56,820 bases of DNA from an uncultured Eubacteriales bacterium (lineage in GTDB: Bacteria; Bacillota; Clostridia; TANB77; CAG-508). Of this stretch, positions 18,115-28,651 are shown piece by piece. The position numbers and the translations under genes are program-made. How positions within the stretch are numbered: position 1 is the stretch's first letter; the number at the start of each line of letters is the position of its first letter. Under the pieces are notes generated by a model. The model saw only the letters and a program-made list of their open reading frames with translations. It was not told the origin of the DNA and ran no database searches. Where the stretch lies: assembly GCA_948443845.1 (NCBI GenBank), contig CAOJUE010000012.1, forward strand, positions 1 to 56,820, given 5' to 3'.

Positions 18115-20605
18115 CTAATTTTCAACATTCGCACTTGCTTCTGGTGTAGATACTGGTTGTGTCATACTTAATTCTTGCAGTCTTTCCATGGTAATTAAAA
18201 CCTGTCTTGGTTTACTTCCTTCGTATCCTGAAATAATTCCTCTTGCTTCCATTTGGTCAATAATTCTACCTGCACGCGCATAACCTACTTTAAATCTTCT
18301 CTGGATAAATGATGTAGAAGCTTGTCCTACTTCAACCACTGTTTTGATGGCTTCTTCTAGGAATGGGTCTGTGTCATCATCTTCGTCTGGAACTTCTAAT
18401 TCTTTGTCAGATTTATTGGCTCTTTCAATTTCTTCCAAAATATCTTCGTTGTAGGTTGCTTCTCCACCATTTGATTTGACAAAATCAACAATTTTTTCGA
18501 CTTCTTGGTCAGAAACAAACGCACCTTGTACTCTGGTTGGTTTCGAACTTCCGATTGGATAAAATAGCATATCTCCTTTTCCCAACAATTTCTCAGCACC
18601 AACCATATCCAAAATGGTTCTAGAATCGATTTGCGAAGAAACCGCAAATGCAACTCTAGATGGAATATTGGCTTTAATAATACCTGTGATAACATCTACC
18701 GAAGGTCTTTGCGTTGCAATAACTAAATGCATTCCAGCTGCTCTTGCTTTTTGCGCCAATCGGCAAATAGAATCTTCTACTTCTTTGGCTGCCACCATCA
18801 TTAAATCTGCCAACTCATCAATAATAATAACAATTTGTGGCAATTTTCCTTCTTCTTCGCCTGCCATGGCGTTATAGCCTTTTAAATCTCTCACACCTTT
18901 TGTAGCAAATAACTGATAACGATTTTCCATTTCCTGAACCGCCCAAGCAAGCGCACCTGCTGCTTTTTTCGAATCAGTTACAACTGGAATTAATAGATGT
19001 GGAATTCCATTATAAACAGAAAGTTCAACCACTTTTGGGTCAACCATGACCAATTTTACTTCACTCGGTTTGGCTTTATAAATAATACTCGTAATCAAAG
19101 TATTAATACAAACAGATTTTCCAGAACCTGTGGAACCTGCAATCAGTACATGAGGCATTTTTCCAATATCTGCCACAACAGCTTCCCCTGCAATATCTTT
19201 ACCAAGCGCTACAGATACTTTCGATTCTGCATCTTCAAAAGCAATCGATTCGATAATTTCTCTTAAATGAACCACTTCTTTTTCTCGATTGGGAATTTCA
19301 ATTCCAACTGCCTGTTTTCCCGGAATTGGCGCCTCAATTCGAATACTTTCCGCAGCCAAATTAAGGGCAATATCATCTGACAATTTGGCAATTTTGCTGA
19401 CACGAACGCCTTCTGCTGGCTTTAGTTCATATCTCGTTATCGCAGGACCAACGGAAACATTTTCCACTTTGGCAGAAACGCCAAAACTATATAGCGTTTT
19501 TTGAAGTTTGGTTGCTGTATCTGTAAGACTTTTTTTGCCACCTTTTAAGCCTTTATTTTCGCCTTGTTTTAATAATTCCACTGGCGGATATTCATAATTT
19601 TCGTCTTCCGAAACAATCGTATTATGCTCTAATTGCAAAACTTCGCGTACTTTTTCTTCTTTTTCTTCTGCTTTTTGAACAAATAAATTGCTTTCAATTT
19701 CATTTGGATTTAGTTCTTCTTTTTGTTCTACCACAACTTCTTCTTTCTTTTCCTTTTTGTGGAAAATGCTAAATCCTGTATTTTCTGGTTCTTCTGGAAC
19801 TTCTGGTTTTGGATTGTTTAAATTAATGGTAATTTGGTCATCATCAATTTCTGTGGGAACATCATCATCGATTGTGTAAAATTCCGTATTTTTTGATTTT
19901 TTCTCTTTTTTGTTCATTTTCTGTATTTTTTGCTGTTGAAGCATTTCTTCTTTGGCATGTTGTTTTGCTTTTGCCATTCGCTCTTCACGACGTGATTCTA
20001 GGTCCACATTTCTTTCCTCACGACGTTGTTCTTTTCGTTCTTCTAAGGCATCTAATATCTCTAAAATGAATTCTGCTGGTTTTAGACCAAATGTAAATAC
20101 CAACATAATAATGGCAATACCTGTTACGCTCACTGCCGCACCAAACATTCCAAGTAGACTAATTAAAGGATACGCAATCACCGTTCCAATCGTTCCGCCA
20201 CCAATTCCAGTGCTTCCGAAGTTCATACGATTTTTCCAAAATAACACTAAATGACATATTCATATTCAAAACGGTAGTTTTTGAGATTTGGTAAATTGAC
20301 ATCATAGCAGCAATGCAGGCGGTAAACACAAAAAATTGGCATATTTTAGAAAAAAGATAATCTTTATCATTTTTTACTAGCGAAATCGAAATTCCAATCA
20401 TTCCTAGTGGAATGATATATTTGACTTTTCCAATAATTCCACCTAAAACGGGGCTTAAGACTTCTCCCAATGTTCCCGTTTCGGCATAAATCAAAATCAT
20501 CAATAAAATTCCGATTACAAAGCAACCGATTACTGCTAAATCAATGCTACTGCTTTTTTTCTTTTTTTGTTTGGCTGTGCTTGTTTTCTTACGTTTTTTT
20601 CCCAT
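18115..20605 (-). CDS. ftsK: DNA translocase FtsK/SpoIIIE, read through one CGG shift
   Basis: 829 residues after repair. Residues 1-180 are membrane (four hydrophobic helices), 180-330 a charged linker, then the motor with [20 protein letters not shown] (Walker A), [12 protein letters not shown] (Walker B) and the C-terminal gamma winged helix [18 protein letters not shown]. It pumps chromosomal DNA across the septum. The membrane domain is split: skipping base 20218 after residue 129 joins SYEL to [11 protein letters not shown] and restores the fourth helix. Confidence 0.92.
20216..20218 (-). other. In-frame CGG, +1 shift site in ftsK
   Basis: P-site CTT, then CGG A, giving Gly130. A deletion in the nearby A5 run could also restore frame on its own, so this site is less diagnostic than ftsE or gpsA. 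Confidence 0.8.
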
Positions 20606-20641
20606 TTATAACATCCTCCTAAAATACACTTTCGCTCTTAA

Positions 20642-20670
20642 ATCATATACTAAATTCGACAATCTGTCAA
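20642..20670 (-). promoter_or_regulatory. Promoter of ftsK
   Basis: TTGACA, 17-base spacer, TATGAT on the minus strand, 37 bases before the start. Confidence 0.8.
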
Positions 20671-20691
20671 AGGCATTTTATTTAAATAAAT

Positions 20692-20716
20692 TATTCTGCG
20701 GAGTTTCCGCAGAATA
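20692..20716 (-). terminator. Terminator after the 159-residue coiled-coil gene
   Basis: ATTCTGCGG/CCGCAGAAT perfect 9-bp stem with 5-base loop, then an AT-rich tail. Confidence 0.75.
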
Positions 20717-20724
20717 ACCTTAGT

Positions 20725-21204
20725 TTACTTTAATTCTTTTCGATTATTTTGTACGGTTTCTAACGCTGTTTTAATGGATTCTTCTACACTACTTAAAGTT
20801 TCTCCTAATCGAATCATATTATTCTCAATATTGCTCAAAATTCCATCTGCATAATTAATCGCATCTTTACTGTATTCTCGATACATATCATTGGCTTCTG
20901 CAATGATTTCATTTTTCTTGTCATAGGCTTTTCTGGTGATTTCATGTTCATCAATCATGGAAATAATTCTATTTTCTGCTTCTTTGACAATATCTTCTGC
21001 ATCTTTTTGGGCTTCTGCAATAATTCGCTCGCGTTCTTCACGAATCCATTTGGCTTGTTTTAATTCATCTGGCAAATTCAAACGGATTTCTTTGATCACA
21101 TCTAGCAATTCATTTTTATCCACAATGCATTTTTCTGTGAAAGGCACATTTTTTCCTTTCTCTAAAATATCCTCTATGGTTTCCAGAAGTGTAAAAATTT
21201 CCAT
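20725..21204 (-). CDS. Coiled-coil protein of the ATP-synthase-b-like type (159 aa)
   Basis: Nearly all helical, with the heptad-rich segment EERERIIAEAQKDAEDIVKE resembling F0 subunit b and DivIVA-like stalks. No membrane segment. Genes of this kind follow rsmD in many Clostridia; the function is not established. Confidence 0.75.
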   Translation of the reverse strand: MEIFTLLETIEDILEKGKNVPFTEKCIVDKNELLDVIKEIRLNLPDELKQAKWIREERERIIAEAQKDAEDIVKEAENRIISMIDEHEITRKAYDKKNEIIAEANDMYREYSKDAINYADGILSNIENNMIRLGETLSSVEESIKTALETVQNNRKELK

Positions 21205-21232
21205 ACTTAAATAACTTTCCTTTCTTTTCTGC

Positions 21233-21793
21233 CTATTTCCTTTTCAAAAATAGAAGTGTAACCCTTCCATATTTTCTTTGGTCAACTATATCAAATAAAT
21301 TCGATTTTTCTATATTTAGAACAACTTTTTCTGTTTGGTCTGTTTCTATGATAACGCTTGCATTTTCCTTTAATAAATCATATTCTGCTATTTTCTGACT
21401 TGCGATTTCTGCAAAATCCATGTCATAGGGCGGATCTAAAAACACAATATCAAACTTTTCATTCTGTGTTTTTAAAATTTCTAAGGCAGACAAATAACTT
21501 TTTTGAAAAATTTGTACCTTAGATTTTGCCTTCAACTTTTCCACATTTTGTTCAATAATGTGGATTGCATCTTTGGATTGATCACACAAAATTGCCTTAC
21601 TTGCCCCACGGCTTATTGCTTCCAAACCAAGTGCCCCACTGCCAGCAAATAAGTCTAAAATCGTCGCCTCTGGCAGTTCAAATTGCAGAATATTAAATAA
21701 CGACTCTTTGACTCTGTCTAATGTTGGTCTTGTATTCAAACCTTCCAAGGTATACAATTTTGCTCCCCTATGTTTTCCACCAATTATCCTCAT
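21233..21793 (-). CDS. rsmD: 16S rRNA (guanine966-N2)-methyltransferase
   Basis: 186 residues. It opens MRIIGGKHRGAKL, with RPTLDRVKESLFNIL, the SAM site ILDLFAGSGALGLEA and the catalytic DPPY in VFLDPPYDM. It modifies h31 near the decoding site. Full length. Confidence 0.95.
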   Translation of the reverse strand: MRIIGGKHRGAKLYTLEGLNTRPTLDRVKESLFNILQFELPEATILDLFAGSGALGLEAISRGASKAILCDQSKDAIHIIEQNVEKLKAKSKVQIFQKSYLSALEILKTQNEKFDIVFLDPPYDMDFAEIASQKIAEYDLLKENASVIIETDQTEKVVLNIEKSNLFDIVDQRKYGRVTLLFLKRK

Positions 21794-21959
21794 CTAATTC
21801 CTCTATGTTATAATTTCTGAATTTATAGTTTCATTTTATTCCAATTTTTCGAAAAGTCAATAGGATTTGTCAAAATGTAATAAAGACTTAATATTGTTGT
21901 AATATTGTAAAGGAAAATTTACAAAAATGTAATAAAAACAAAATTAAGATTTTCTAAGC

Positions 21960-22014
21960 AAAAGAGAGCATACAGATTATCTCTTCTTAAAGATAATGTG
22001 TATGCTCTTTTTTT
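21960..22014 (-). terminator. Terminator after the coiled-coil gene at 22.0 kb
   Basis: AAAGAGAGCATACA / TGTATGCTCTTTTT long stem with an inner TTATCTTT/AAAGATAA hairpin and a T-run. Confidence 0.8.
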
Positions 22015-22040
22015 CCAATGATTTCTTTTGGAATTAAGTC

Positions 22041-22496
22041 CTACTTTTTTGTCTTTTCCAAAGCTGTATTTTGATTTTCATAATGAAAAATAAATGCAGA
22101 ATTTTTATCCACTCTTCTTTGCAAAGCCATCAAATTTTTCTCCAAACCTTCAGTTCTTTCATTTCTTGCCATCAATTCTTCATACATAATATTGATTTTC
22201 CTACCATAGTCATTTTCCAAAACAAACATCTGGTCTAAAGCTACTTGAACATCTTCTTTTATTTCATAGATTTCTTTATTCAAGGTATCAATTTCTGTCT
22301 CTATTTTGTCAAACCTTTCGTCCATTCCATCAAGTCTCGTTTCCACTTTATCAAGTCTTTCATCTATCCCCTCAAGTCTTTTATCCATTTCAGCAAATTT
22401 CTTATCAAACTTTTGATCTATTCTATCAATTTTTTGATTCATTTCATTCATTTGATTCTGCATACTATCCAATTTAGCCAATATTTTCTCTTCCAT
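22041..22496 (-). CDS. Coiled-coil repeat protein, unknown function (151 aa)
   Basis: Built of repeated 7-residue units of the type ERLDKVETRLDGMDERFDKI over residues 10-75, giving a long parallel coiled coil, then a second helix. Similar proteins occur in many Clostridia and phages; no function assignable. It has its own consensus promoter and terminator, so it is transcribed alone. Confidence 0.75.
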   Translation of the reverse strand: MEEKILAKLDSMQNQMNEMNQKIDRIDQKFDKKFAEMDKRLEGIDERLDKVETRLDGMDERFDKIETEIDTLNKEIYEIKEDVQVALDQMFVLENDYGRKINIMYEELMARNERTEGLEKNLMALQRRVDKNSAFIFHYENQNTALEKTKK

Positions 22497-22652
22497 ACTT
22501 TCACTCCTTTCTTTTTTAGGTTTGAATTCATTCTACCACAGCTAACCCCAAATTGCAACAAAAATTTTCTTTTTCGCTCGACATTTTTTGACAAAAAAAA
22601 TAACCAAGACAAAAGATAAATCTTATCTTGGCTACAAAAATTTTCCTTAATG

Positions 22653-22681
22653 ATTATAGCATATTTTCTGTTTTTTGTCAA
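22653..22681 (-). promoter_or_regulatory. Consensus promoter of the coiled-coil gene
   Basis: TTGACA, 17-base spacer, TATAAT on the minus strand. Confidence 0.85.
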
Positions 22682-22712
22682 CTGTAATTAATTTATGATG
22701 TTTTTTGTCAAC

Positions 22713-22741
22713 TTAACATACTTCTAAAAATATGCTATAAT
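22713..22741 (+). promoter_or_regulatory. Plus-strand promoter with no plus-strand gene
   Basis: TTAACA, 17-base spacer, TATAAT, divergent from the promoter at 22653. It points into the 3' end of divIVA, where a terminator hairpin stands about 30 bases on. Confidence 0.55.
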
Positions 22742-22769
22742 AAAAGGTTATTCATTTTTTCAATATCGA

Positions 22770-22795
22770 ACAAAAAGACTGCCTAAAGGCAATCC
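22770..22795 (-). terminator. Terminator after divIVA
   Basis: AAGGATTGCC/GGCAGTCTTTTT stem around TTTA; could also stop the opposing plus-strand transcript. Confidence 0.65.
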
Positions 22796-23251
22796 TTATT
22801 CTTCCTGATTTCCCTCTTTATTTTGCAACAATTCCAATTGTGAGATAAGCAAAGCTTCCATTTTTGCTTTATATACTTCGAATTGTTTCTTCAAATCTTC
22901 CGTTTTTCTACGAATTTCTACTTCATCTTGATTCACCGATTCTACCATCTTTTGTGCTTCTTTTTTCGCATCCGCTATGATTTGGTCTGCTTGCTTTTGT
23001 GCCATGGCTTTAATATCTTCTGCTGTCGATTGAGCCATAAGTAGCGTACTTTGCAAGGTATGTTCTACTGTTTTATAATGTTCTAATTCTTTATTTAAAC
23101 CATCAAATTTATTTTTATATTCACTATTTTCTTTATAAATTTTCTCATATTCTATTGTTAATTGATCTAAAAAATCATCAACTTCGTCTACGTTATATCC
23201 CTTAATTGTTTTGGTAAATCTTTTGTTTTCAATATCTAAAGGTGTTAGCAT
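22796..23251 (-). CDS. divIVA: DivIVA-family cell-division protein
   Basis: 151 residues. The N-terminal LTPLDIENKRFTKTIKGYN with DEVDDFLDQL is the membrane-curvature domain; the rest is coiled coil (residues 30-145). It localises to poles and septum. It follows sepF by 18 bases, the common Clostridia order. Confidence 0.95.
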   Translation of the reverse strand: MLTPLDIENKRFTKTIKGYNVDEVDDFLDQLTIEYEKIYKENSEYKNKFDGLNKELEHYKTVEHTLQSTLLMAQSTAEDIKAMAQKQADQIIADAKKEAQKMVESVNQDEVEIRRKTEDLKKQFEVYKAKMEALLISQLELLQNKEGNQEE

Positions 23252-23269
23252 CTAATACTTCCTCCTTCT

Positions 23270-23740
23270 TTACTTCATCCAAGAAGCTGAGAATTTTCCA
23301 TCCAATTTTTCTTTTGAAAATTGATTTTCAATATCATAGTTATATGGGGCAATGACAAAGATTGCATTGGAAACTTTTTCCATATTACCATCTAATGCTT
23401 TGACTGCGCCACTTACCACGTCTACAATTCTTCTTCCCACATCTTTGCTAACATATTCTAAATTAATCACAACAGAATTTTTGTTTTTCAATTGTGCAAT
23501 AATATCAATTGCTTGTTCAAAACTAGTTGGTTTTGAAATTTGCATTTTGATTTGTTGTGGTTGAGGCATACTAACAACTTTATTTCTTCCTTTGAAAATA
23601 TTTAATGTTTTTCCCGATTCTTCCTCTTCTTCGAAATCTTCTCCATATTCTACATTGTCTAATTCATCGTCGAAATCCTCTGCTGGTTCCTCTTCTCCCC
23701 AAAAATAATTCATAATTTTTTTAATTGCTGTTCCCGCCAC
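23270..23740 (-). CDS. sepF: SepF cell-division protein
   Basis: 156 residues: N-terminal amphipathic anchor (AGTAIKKIMNYFW), acidic linker, then the SepF core with KPTSFEQAIDIIAQLKN, VVINLEYV and GAVKALDG. It polymerises on the membrane to tether FtsZ. Confidence 0.95.
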   Translation of the reverse strand: MAGTAIKKIMNYFWGEEEPAEDFDDELDNVEYGEDFEEEEESGKTLNIFKGRNKVVSMPQPQQIKMQISKPTSFEQAIDIIAQLKNKNSVVINLEYVSKDVGRRIVDVVSGAVKALDGNMEKVSNAIFVIAPYNYDIENQFSKEKLDGKFSASWMK

Positions 23741-23900
23741 TTTTTTAACCTCCTAAATTTTTCTCCTTCGTGTTATAACATATTTATAGTATCTAACTTT
23801 TTTATGCAATTGTCAATAGTTTTTTTCCATTTTTTATCAATGTTACACAATCTTAATATTTCTGTAATATAATGTAGATTTTTGTTACATTTTTGTTAAA

Positions 23901-25125
23901 TTAATGCAACAAAATTTCATCATATAAATTCAGTTGTTTTCGCTTTTTTACAGTTTCCTCACTAAATCCTAATTGAAGTAATTCTTCGTCTGTATAATTT
24001 TCGACAATAGAATAGGTATCATTTTGTCGTAAAATTTTGATATATATTTTCTCAATATAACCTGCTTTTCCTTTTTCGACATAACTGATATCGTTTTCTT
24101 CTAAAATTGCCAAATTACTTACTTTTAGTCCCTTATAATTCCACCAAATCACATCAACCGACATTTCTCGGTATTCCACCAATTTTTCCACGTCTTCTGT
24201 GATACGAAATACCAAAATTCGACTATCGCCTTCATCTACAATATGTTGAACACTTGCACCAACTTCACTTGCAGAAGGCAATCTGAGTGTTACCGTATCT
24301 CCAACTTTAGCAACTGAAGCTTTTTCGGTATCCATGATACATGCCAAATAGCATTCAAAATTGTCGATTACTTTTCCTTTTTCTTCGTTCGTTAAAATCG
24401 TCGCACCTGATTTGGTATCTAACGATTTCAAAAATTCTGTATTTAAGTAGCTAAAATCTTTCACACCGCAAAATCTCTTCCAAGCCATCGACTCGGTAAG
24501 AAACCAAACCTGAAACAGGAGCCACCATTACTTCTGATTCATTGCTGATTTGTTGCTCTAAATTGTTTCTTTTTTCAATCAATGATTTGACATGTGAATC
24601 AGCTGGACTTAAATTTCCTGTTATTTTCGTTTTTTTAGAAACATATGTATCTAACTCTGCTTTTATTTCTTGCAATTTTTCTAAATCATTGATGTGATAC
24701 ATCGAATCGACTAATTTTTCAATTTGGGTTTCTAGATTGGTAATATCAGTTGACCATACATTTAGTCCACTACTTTCAATGGCTGCATTGATTTCATCAT
24801 CTAAGGTTTCCATTTGACGCAAGATTTCTTCTTCGCCATTGGAATAATAACGAAAAACGGATTCATTTTTTGCCACTCTTTGTCCTTCTGAAATCATTTG
24901 AACCATGCCATTTTTGTAGTTTTCACCCTGTAGAACTGTTTCTTGCCTTAAAATATACGTATCTGCTGGCTCTTCAAATTTTAGAGAGCCTTCTTCTACA
25001 ACACATATTTGGGACAAATGATTCAGCATATGAATTCCTTTTTCAACCAAAATAGCTACACACGCAATTGCAATAATCGCAATTATGATTTTTCCGAAAC
25101 TTAATTTGTCTTGATTGTCATTCAA
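23901..25125 (-). CDS. HlyD-like membrane-fusion protein near sepF, read through one CGG shift
   Basis: 407 residues from the TTG at 25125, chosen for its GGAGG site; it overlaps the miaA stop by 8 bases. One N-terminal membrane helix, then a beta-hairpin with VAPVSGLVSYRVDG on the return strand after a helical hairpin. The two halves join when base 24468 is skipped: LEEIL-GVKDFSYLNTEFL. This adaptor-like family is typical between miaA and sepF in Clostridia; its function is unproven, probably envelope or division related. Confidence 0.85.
24466..24468 (-). other. In-frame CGG, +1 shift site in the hlyD-like gene
   Basis: P-site TTG, then CGG T, giving Gly220. Frame 0 stops four codons later. 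Confidence 0.85.
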
Positions 25126-26062
25126 TTTTATATCCCTCCAAAATAATATTGATATTATTTTGTATTCCATTTTCTGCTTTTAACCATACGGTTTGCTTAT
25201 TTTTACGAAACCATGTTAATTGCCTTTTGGCGTAGTGTCTGGTTTCTTGTTTGATTTTGTCTACCATTTCTTCGTAAGAATATTTTCCTTCTAAATAATC
25301 TACGACTTCTTTATAGCCAAGTCCTTGCATGGCTGTTGGGAAGCAATTGTATTTTTCCTTCAGATTTTTTACTTCCTGAACCAAGCCTTGCTCTAACATG
25401 ATATCCACTCGTTTGTTAATTCGTTCATACAATTTTTCGCGCTCCATGTCAATGGCAAACACTTGAAAATCATAGTTTACACCATTTTTTCGGGATAGTT
25501 TTTCTTGCTCGGTTTTGTTTTTTCCCGTCGCCTTGAAAACTTCTAAAATGCGAATAATACGTTTTTTGTCATTGGGACTAATGGTTTGAATGGCTTGGCT
25601 ATCAATTTGGCTTGCTTTAGCATAAAGCTTGTGCAAACCCTCTTCTGTTTGCGCCTGTTCCATTAAGGCATTTCGATATTCTTCGTCGAACTTCATTTCT
25701 GGATATTCGATTCCGTAAATCAAAGAATCGATGTACAAGCCTGTTCCACCTGCAATAATGGGAACTTTTCCTTTGGCTAAAATTGTTTGAATGGCTTTTT
25801 CGCTGTCTTTTTTGAAATCGGATACGGAATATCTTTCATTGGGCGAAACAAAATCGATTAAATAATGCTGAATCCCTTGCATTTCTTCTGGGGTAACTTT
25901 GGCAGTTCCAATATTCATATCTTGGTAAATTTGCATGGAATCACTGGATATGATTTCTCCGTTTATTTTTTTGGCTAATTCAATGGATAAGGCTGTTTTA
26001 CCAGAGGCGGTTGGGCCTGCGATTACGATGACTTTTGGTTTCATGGGGTGCTCCTTTTGCAT
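25118..26062 (-). CDS. miaA: tRNA dimethylallyltransferase
   Basis: 314 residues. The P-loop is VIAGPTASGKTALSIEL, with SSDSMQIYQDMNIGTAK, the HYLIDF motif and the RQLTWFRKNK tail. It adds the i6A37 modification to tRNAs reading UNN codons, which stabilises the reading frame. It starts 2 bases after mutL. Confidence 0.97.
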   Translation of the reverse strand: MQKEHPMKPKVIVIAGPTASGKTALSIELAKKINGEIISSDSMQIYQDMNIGTAKVTPEEMQGIQHYLIDFVSPNERYSVSDFKKDSEKAIQTILAKGKVPIIAGGTGLYIDSLIYGIEYPEMKFDEEYRNALMEQAQTEEGLHKLYAKASQIDSQAIQTISPNDKKRIIRILEVFKATGKNKTEQEKLSRKNGVNYDFQVFAIDMEREKLYERINKRVDIMLEQGLVQEVKNLKEKYNCFPTAMQGLGYKEVVDYLEGKYSYEEMVDKIKQETRHYAKRQLTWFRKNKQTVWLKAENGIQNNINIILEGYKIE

Positions 26063-26064
26063 TT

Positions 26065-28494
26065 TTATTTGCGGCTGAATTTGCGTTCTAGGTCGTATTG
26101 GGTCATTTTGATGGCGGTTGGTCTGCCGTGCGGACAGGTGAATGGATTTGGTAATTTTAATAGGGTTTGCATTAGGTTGTCGACTTCCTGAATGTCTAGT
26201 TTCATATTGGCTTTTACCGCTGATTTGCAGGCAACAGTTGCAATAAACTTGTCTTCTTTTTCTTGGGTTGCTGTAACAGCAACTGTGTCGATTTCATCTA
26301 ATAATTCTAGGAATAACTGCTTGGTATTCAAGTTTTCGCACATGCTTGGTACAGATGTTACCTTAATGGTATTTTCCCCAAATTCTTCGAATTCGAAACC
26401 TGCTTTGGCAAACATTTCCACATTTTCTTTGGCAATGTCCATTTCTTTGTTGGTTAAGGTTATGACATCTGGTAATAACAATAGTTGCGAATCTTTTTCT
26501 TCTTCGCTGTAATAATTGGCTTTTACTTTTTCGTACATAATTCTTTCGTGAGCTGCGTGTTGGTCAATCATGTATAAATCATCTTTGATTTCTATGACAA
26601 TGTAAGTGGAAAATGCAATTCCAATGAATTTATAGTTTACTTCTTGATATTCTTCTTTATCTTCAAATAAACTTTGGTTCAAAGTTTCTGCATATTCGAC
26701 GCCACCTATGTCAATTTTCTCGCCTAATTCTTCTTTTGGCGTTTCTTCTTTGCGATTACTTGCTAAGTCAATACCAAATGCCTTTTTATACATTTCTTCA
26801 AATTCTGGCGTAATTTCTGGAATTTCTTTTAATGCTTCTTTGACTTTGGCAGTATCAATCATTTGCGTGCTTTCATTATCGTTCAATTTGGCTTCGAGTA
26901 ATTTGTCAGTTACGGCACTAATGAATTCATCTTTTTTCTCTTCTGCTATTTTATCCTTTTCTGCTTCTTCCTCTGTTGTTGTTTTTTCTTCCATTTCTTG
27001 TTCTAGCTCAGTTTCTTGCTCTTGTGGTATTTCTTCTGGCTCTTCTTTTAGGTTTAATTCTACTTTTACGGTTTCTTGTGGTACTTCTTCTTTTTCTTGA
27101 ATTTCAACTTCGTCCTGTTCTGGATTTTCTGGTTCTTCTTTTAATTTTTCATTAATTTCGGCTGTATTAATAGTTTGCGTATTGCTTGAAATTTTGGTGT
27201 TTCCGATTTTGATTACTTTTTCTTCGTTTTCTGGTTCTTCTGCCACTTGGATTTTGTCTGCAATAAATCCTGTTTTGTAGATGTCTTCTATTTTATTTTC
27301 AGAATTGTTTTTTGGAATTTCTAATTGTGTGGCTGTTTTCATTGTTTTTTCGGGTGTAATTTTGTCAATCAAAGAATTGATGGCATTGATTCTTTCTTCG
27401 ATTGTCATTCCTTCTTTGATTTCTAGTTTAATTTCTTCTTTTGGTTCTTGGATGACTGTTTTTTTGGTTTCTATGTCAATGGGTCTTTCTATATTAGCTA
27501 CTAATTCGCCTTTTCCAAGACCTGCTTTGATCGCATGATAAACTGCTTTAAATACAGCATTTTCGTCTTGAAATCTTACTTCTAATTTGGCAGGATGTAC
27601 GTTGACATCTAATTTTTGTGGATTCATTTCGATATTTAAAATCACAAATCCAAATTTACCAATGGGAATCATGCCTTTGTAGGCTTGTTCTACTGCTGCG
27701 GACAAGTTTTTATCTTTGACATATCGCTGATTGACAAAGAATATTTGATTTTGTCTGTTGGCTCTTGCAATTTCAGGTTTTCCTACAACACCTGTTACTT
27801 TCATGTCTTCATAGGTATAATCGACTTCAAGAATGCCACTGGCAATATCTTTTCCATACATGCTATAAACAATATTTTTAAAATCACCACTGCCGTTTGT
27901 CTGAATAACCGTTTTTCCAGTGTTTATCAGTTTGATGGAAATATCTTTATGAATTAAGGCAATTCTTCGGACGTTGTCCTCTATGTAGCCAGCTTCTGTG
28001 TAGTCTTTTTTCAAGAATTTGTAGCGAACTGGCGTATTGAAAAACAAATTTTTTACGATAATGGTGGTTCCAACTGGGCAACCAACTTCTGATTTTTCTA
28101 GGATTTTTCCGCCTTCTACAACAATTTTGTGTCCAATTTCTTCTCCCTCTTTTTTAGAAATCATTTCGACATTTGCGATAGCTGCAATACTTGCCAAAGC
28201 TTCACCACGAAATCCCATTGTCATGACAGTTGCTAAATCGGACGCTTTTCGAATTTTGCTTGTTGCATGGCGCTCAAATGCCATTTCCATGTCATCTTCG
28301 GAAATTCCACAACCATCATCTGTAATTTTGATGAACGAAATTCCGCCATTTTTTATCTCAACTGAAATGTTTTTACTTCCCGCATCAATGGAATTTTCGA
28401 CCATTTCTTTTACTACCGATGCTGGTCGTTCAATCACTTCTCCTGCCGCTATTTTGTTGATTGTTAAATCATCTAATAGAACTATATTCCCCAT
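26065..28494 (-). CDS. mutL: DNA mismatch repair protein MutL
   Basis: 809 residues. N-terminal GHKL ATPase: IAAGEVIERPASVVKEMVEN, DDGCGI and GFRGEALASI. An unusually long, very acidic Glu/Lys linker spans about residues 340-590. The C-terminal domain has the endonuclease motif DQHAAHERIMYE and the zinc-site ACKSAVKANM and CPHGRPTAI. A nicking MutL, as in bacteria without MutH. No in-frame CGG in 809 codons. Confidence 0.97.
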   Translation of the reverse strand: MGNIVLLDDLTINKIAAGEVIERPASVVKEMVENSIDAGSKNISVEIKNGGISFIKITDDGCGISEDDMEMAFERHATSKIRKASDLATVMTMGFRGEALASIAAIANVEMISKKEGEEIGHKIVVEGGKILEKSEVGCPVGTTIIVKNLFFNTPVRYKFLKKDYTEAGYIEDNVRRIALIHKDISIKLINTGKTVIQTNGSGDFKNIVYSMYGKDIASGILEVDYTYEDMKVTGVVGKPEIARANRQNQIFFVNQRYVKDKNLSAAVEQAYKGMIPIGKFGFVILNIEMNPQKLDVNVHPAKLEVRFQDENAVFKAVYHAIKAGLGKGELVANIERPIDIETKKTVIQEPKEEIKLEIKEGMTIEERINAINSLIDKITPEKTMKTATQLEIPKNNSENKIEDIYKTGFIADKIQVAEEPENEEKVIKIGNTKISSNTQTINTAEINEKLKEEPENPEQDEVEIQEKEEVPQETVKVELNLKEEPEEIPQEQETELEQEMEEKTTTEEEAEKDKIAEEKKDEFISAVTDKLLEAKLNDNESTQMIDTAKVKEALKEIPEITPEFEEMYKKAFGIDLASNRKEETPKEELGEKIDIGGVEYAETLNQSLFEDKEEYQEVNYKFIGIAFSTYIVIEIKDDLYMIDQHAAHERIMYEKVKANYYSEEEKDSQLLLLPDVITLTNKEMDIAKENVEMFAKAGFEFEEFGENTIKVTSVPSMCENLNTKQLFLELLDEIDTVAVTATQEKEDKFIATVACKSAVKANMKLDIQEVDNLMQTLLKLPNPFTCPHGRPTAIKMTQYDLERKFSRK

Positions 28495-28600
28495 ATATTT
28501 TTCCTCTTTTCTATCGTACCATAATTATTTGTATTATATCATTAAAAAAAATTTTTGTATAGTTTTTTATCGAAAATTCTTTGTCTTATTTTGATATCAA

Positions 28601-28647
28601 AAAAGAGAGTATATGGATTCCTTAAAATAAGGTATATACTCTCTTTT
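28601..28647 (-). terminator. Terminator after the VTT-domain gene
   Basis: AAAGAGAGTATATG.. / ..TATATACTCTCTTTTT long stem between the gene and mutL. Confidence 0.8.
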
Positions 28648-28651
28648 TACT

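Noticed and set aside
20216..20247. ftsK break explained by an extra A in the A5 run
   Set aside because: Possible in isolation, but an in-frame CGG with the same geometry as the other sites lies 10 bases on and explains it equally well; kept with lower confidence.
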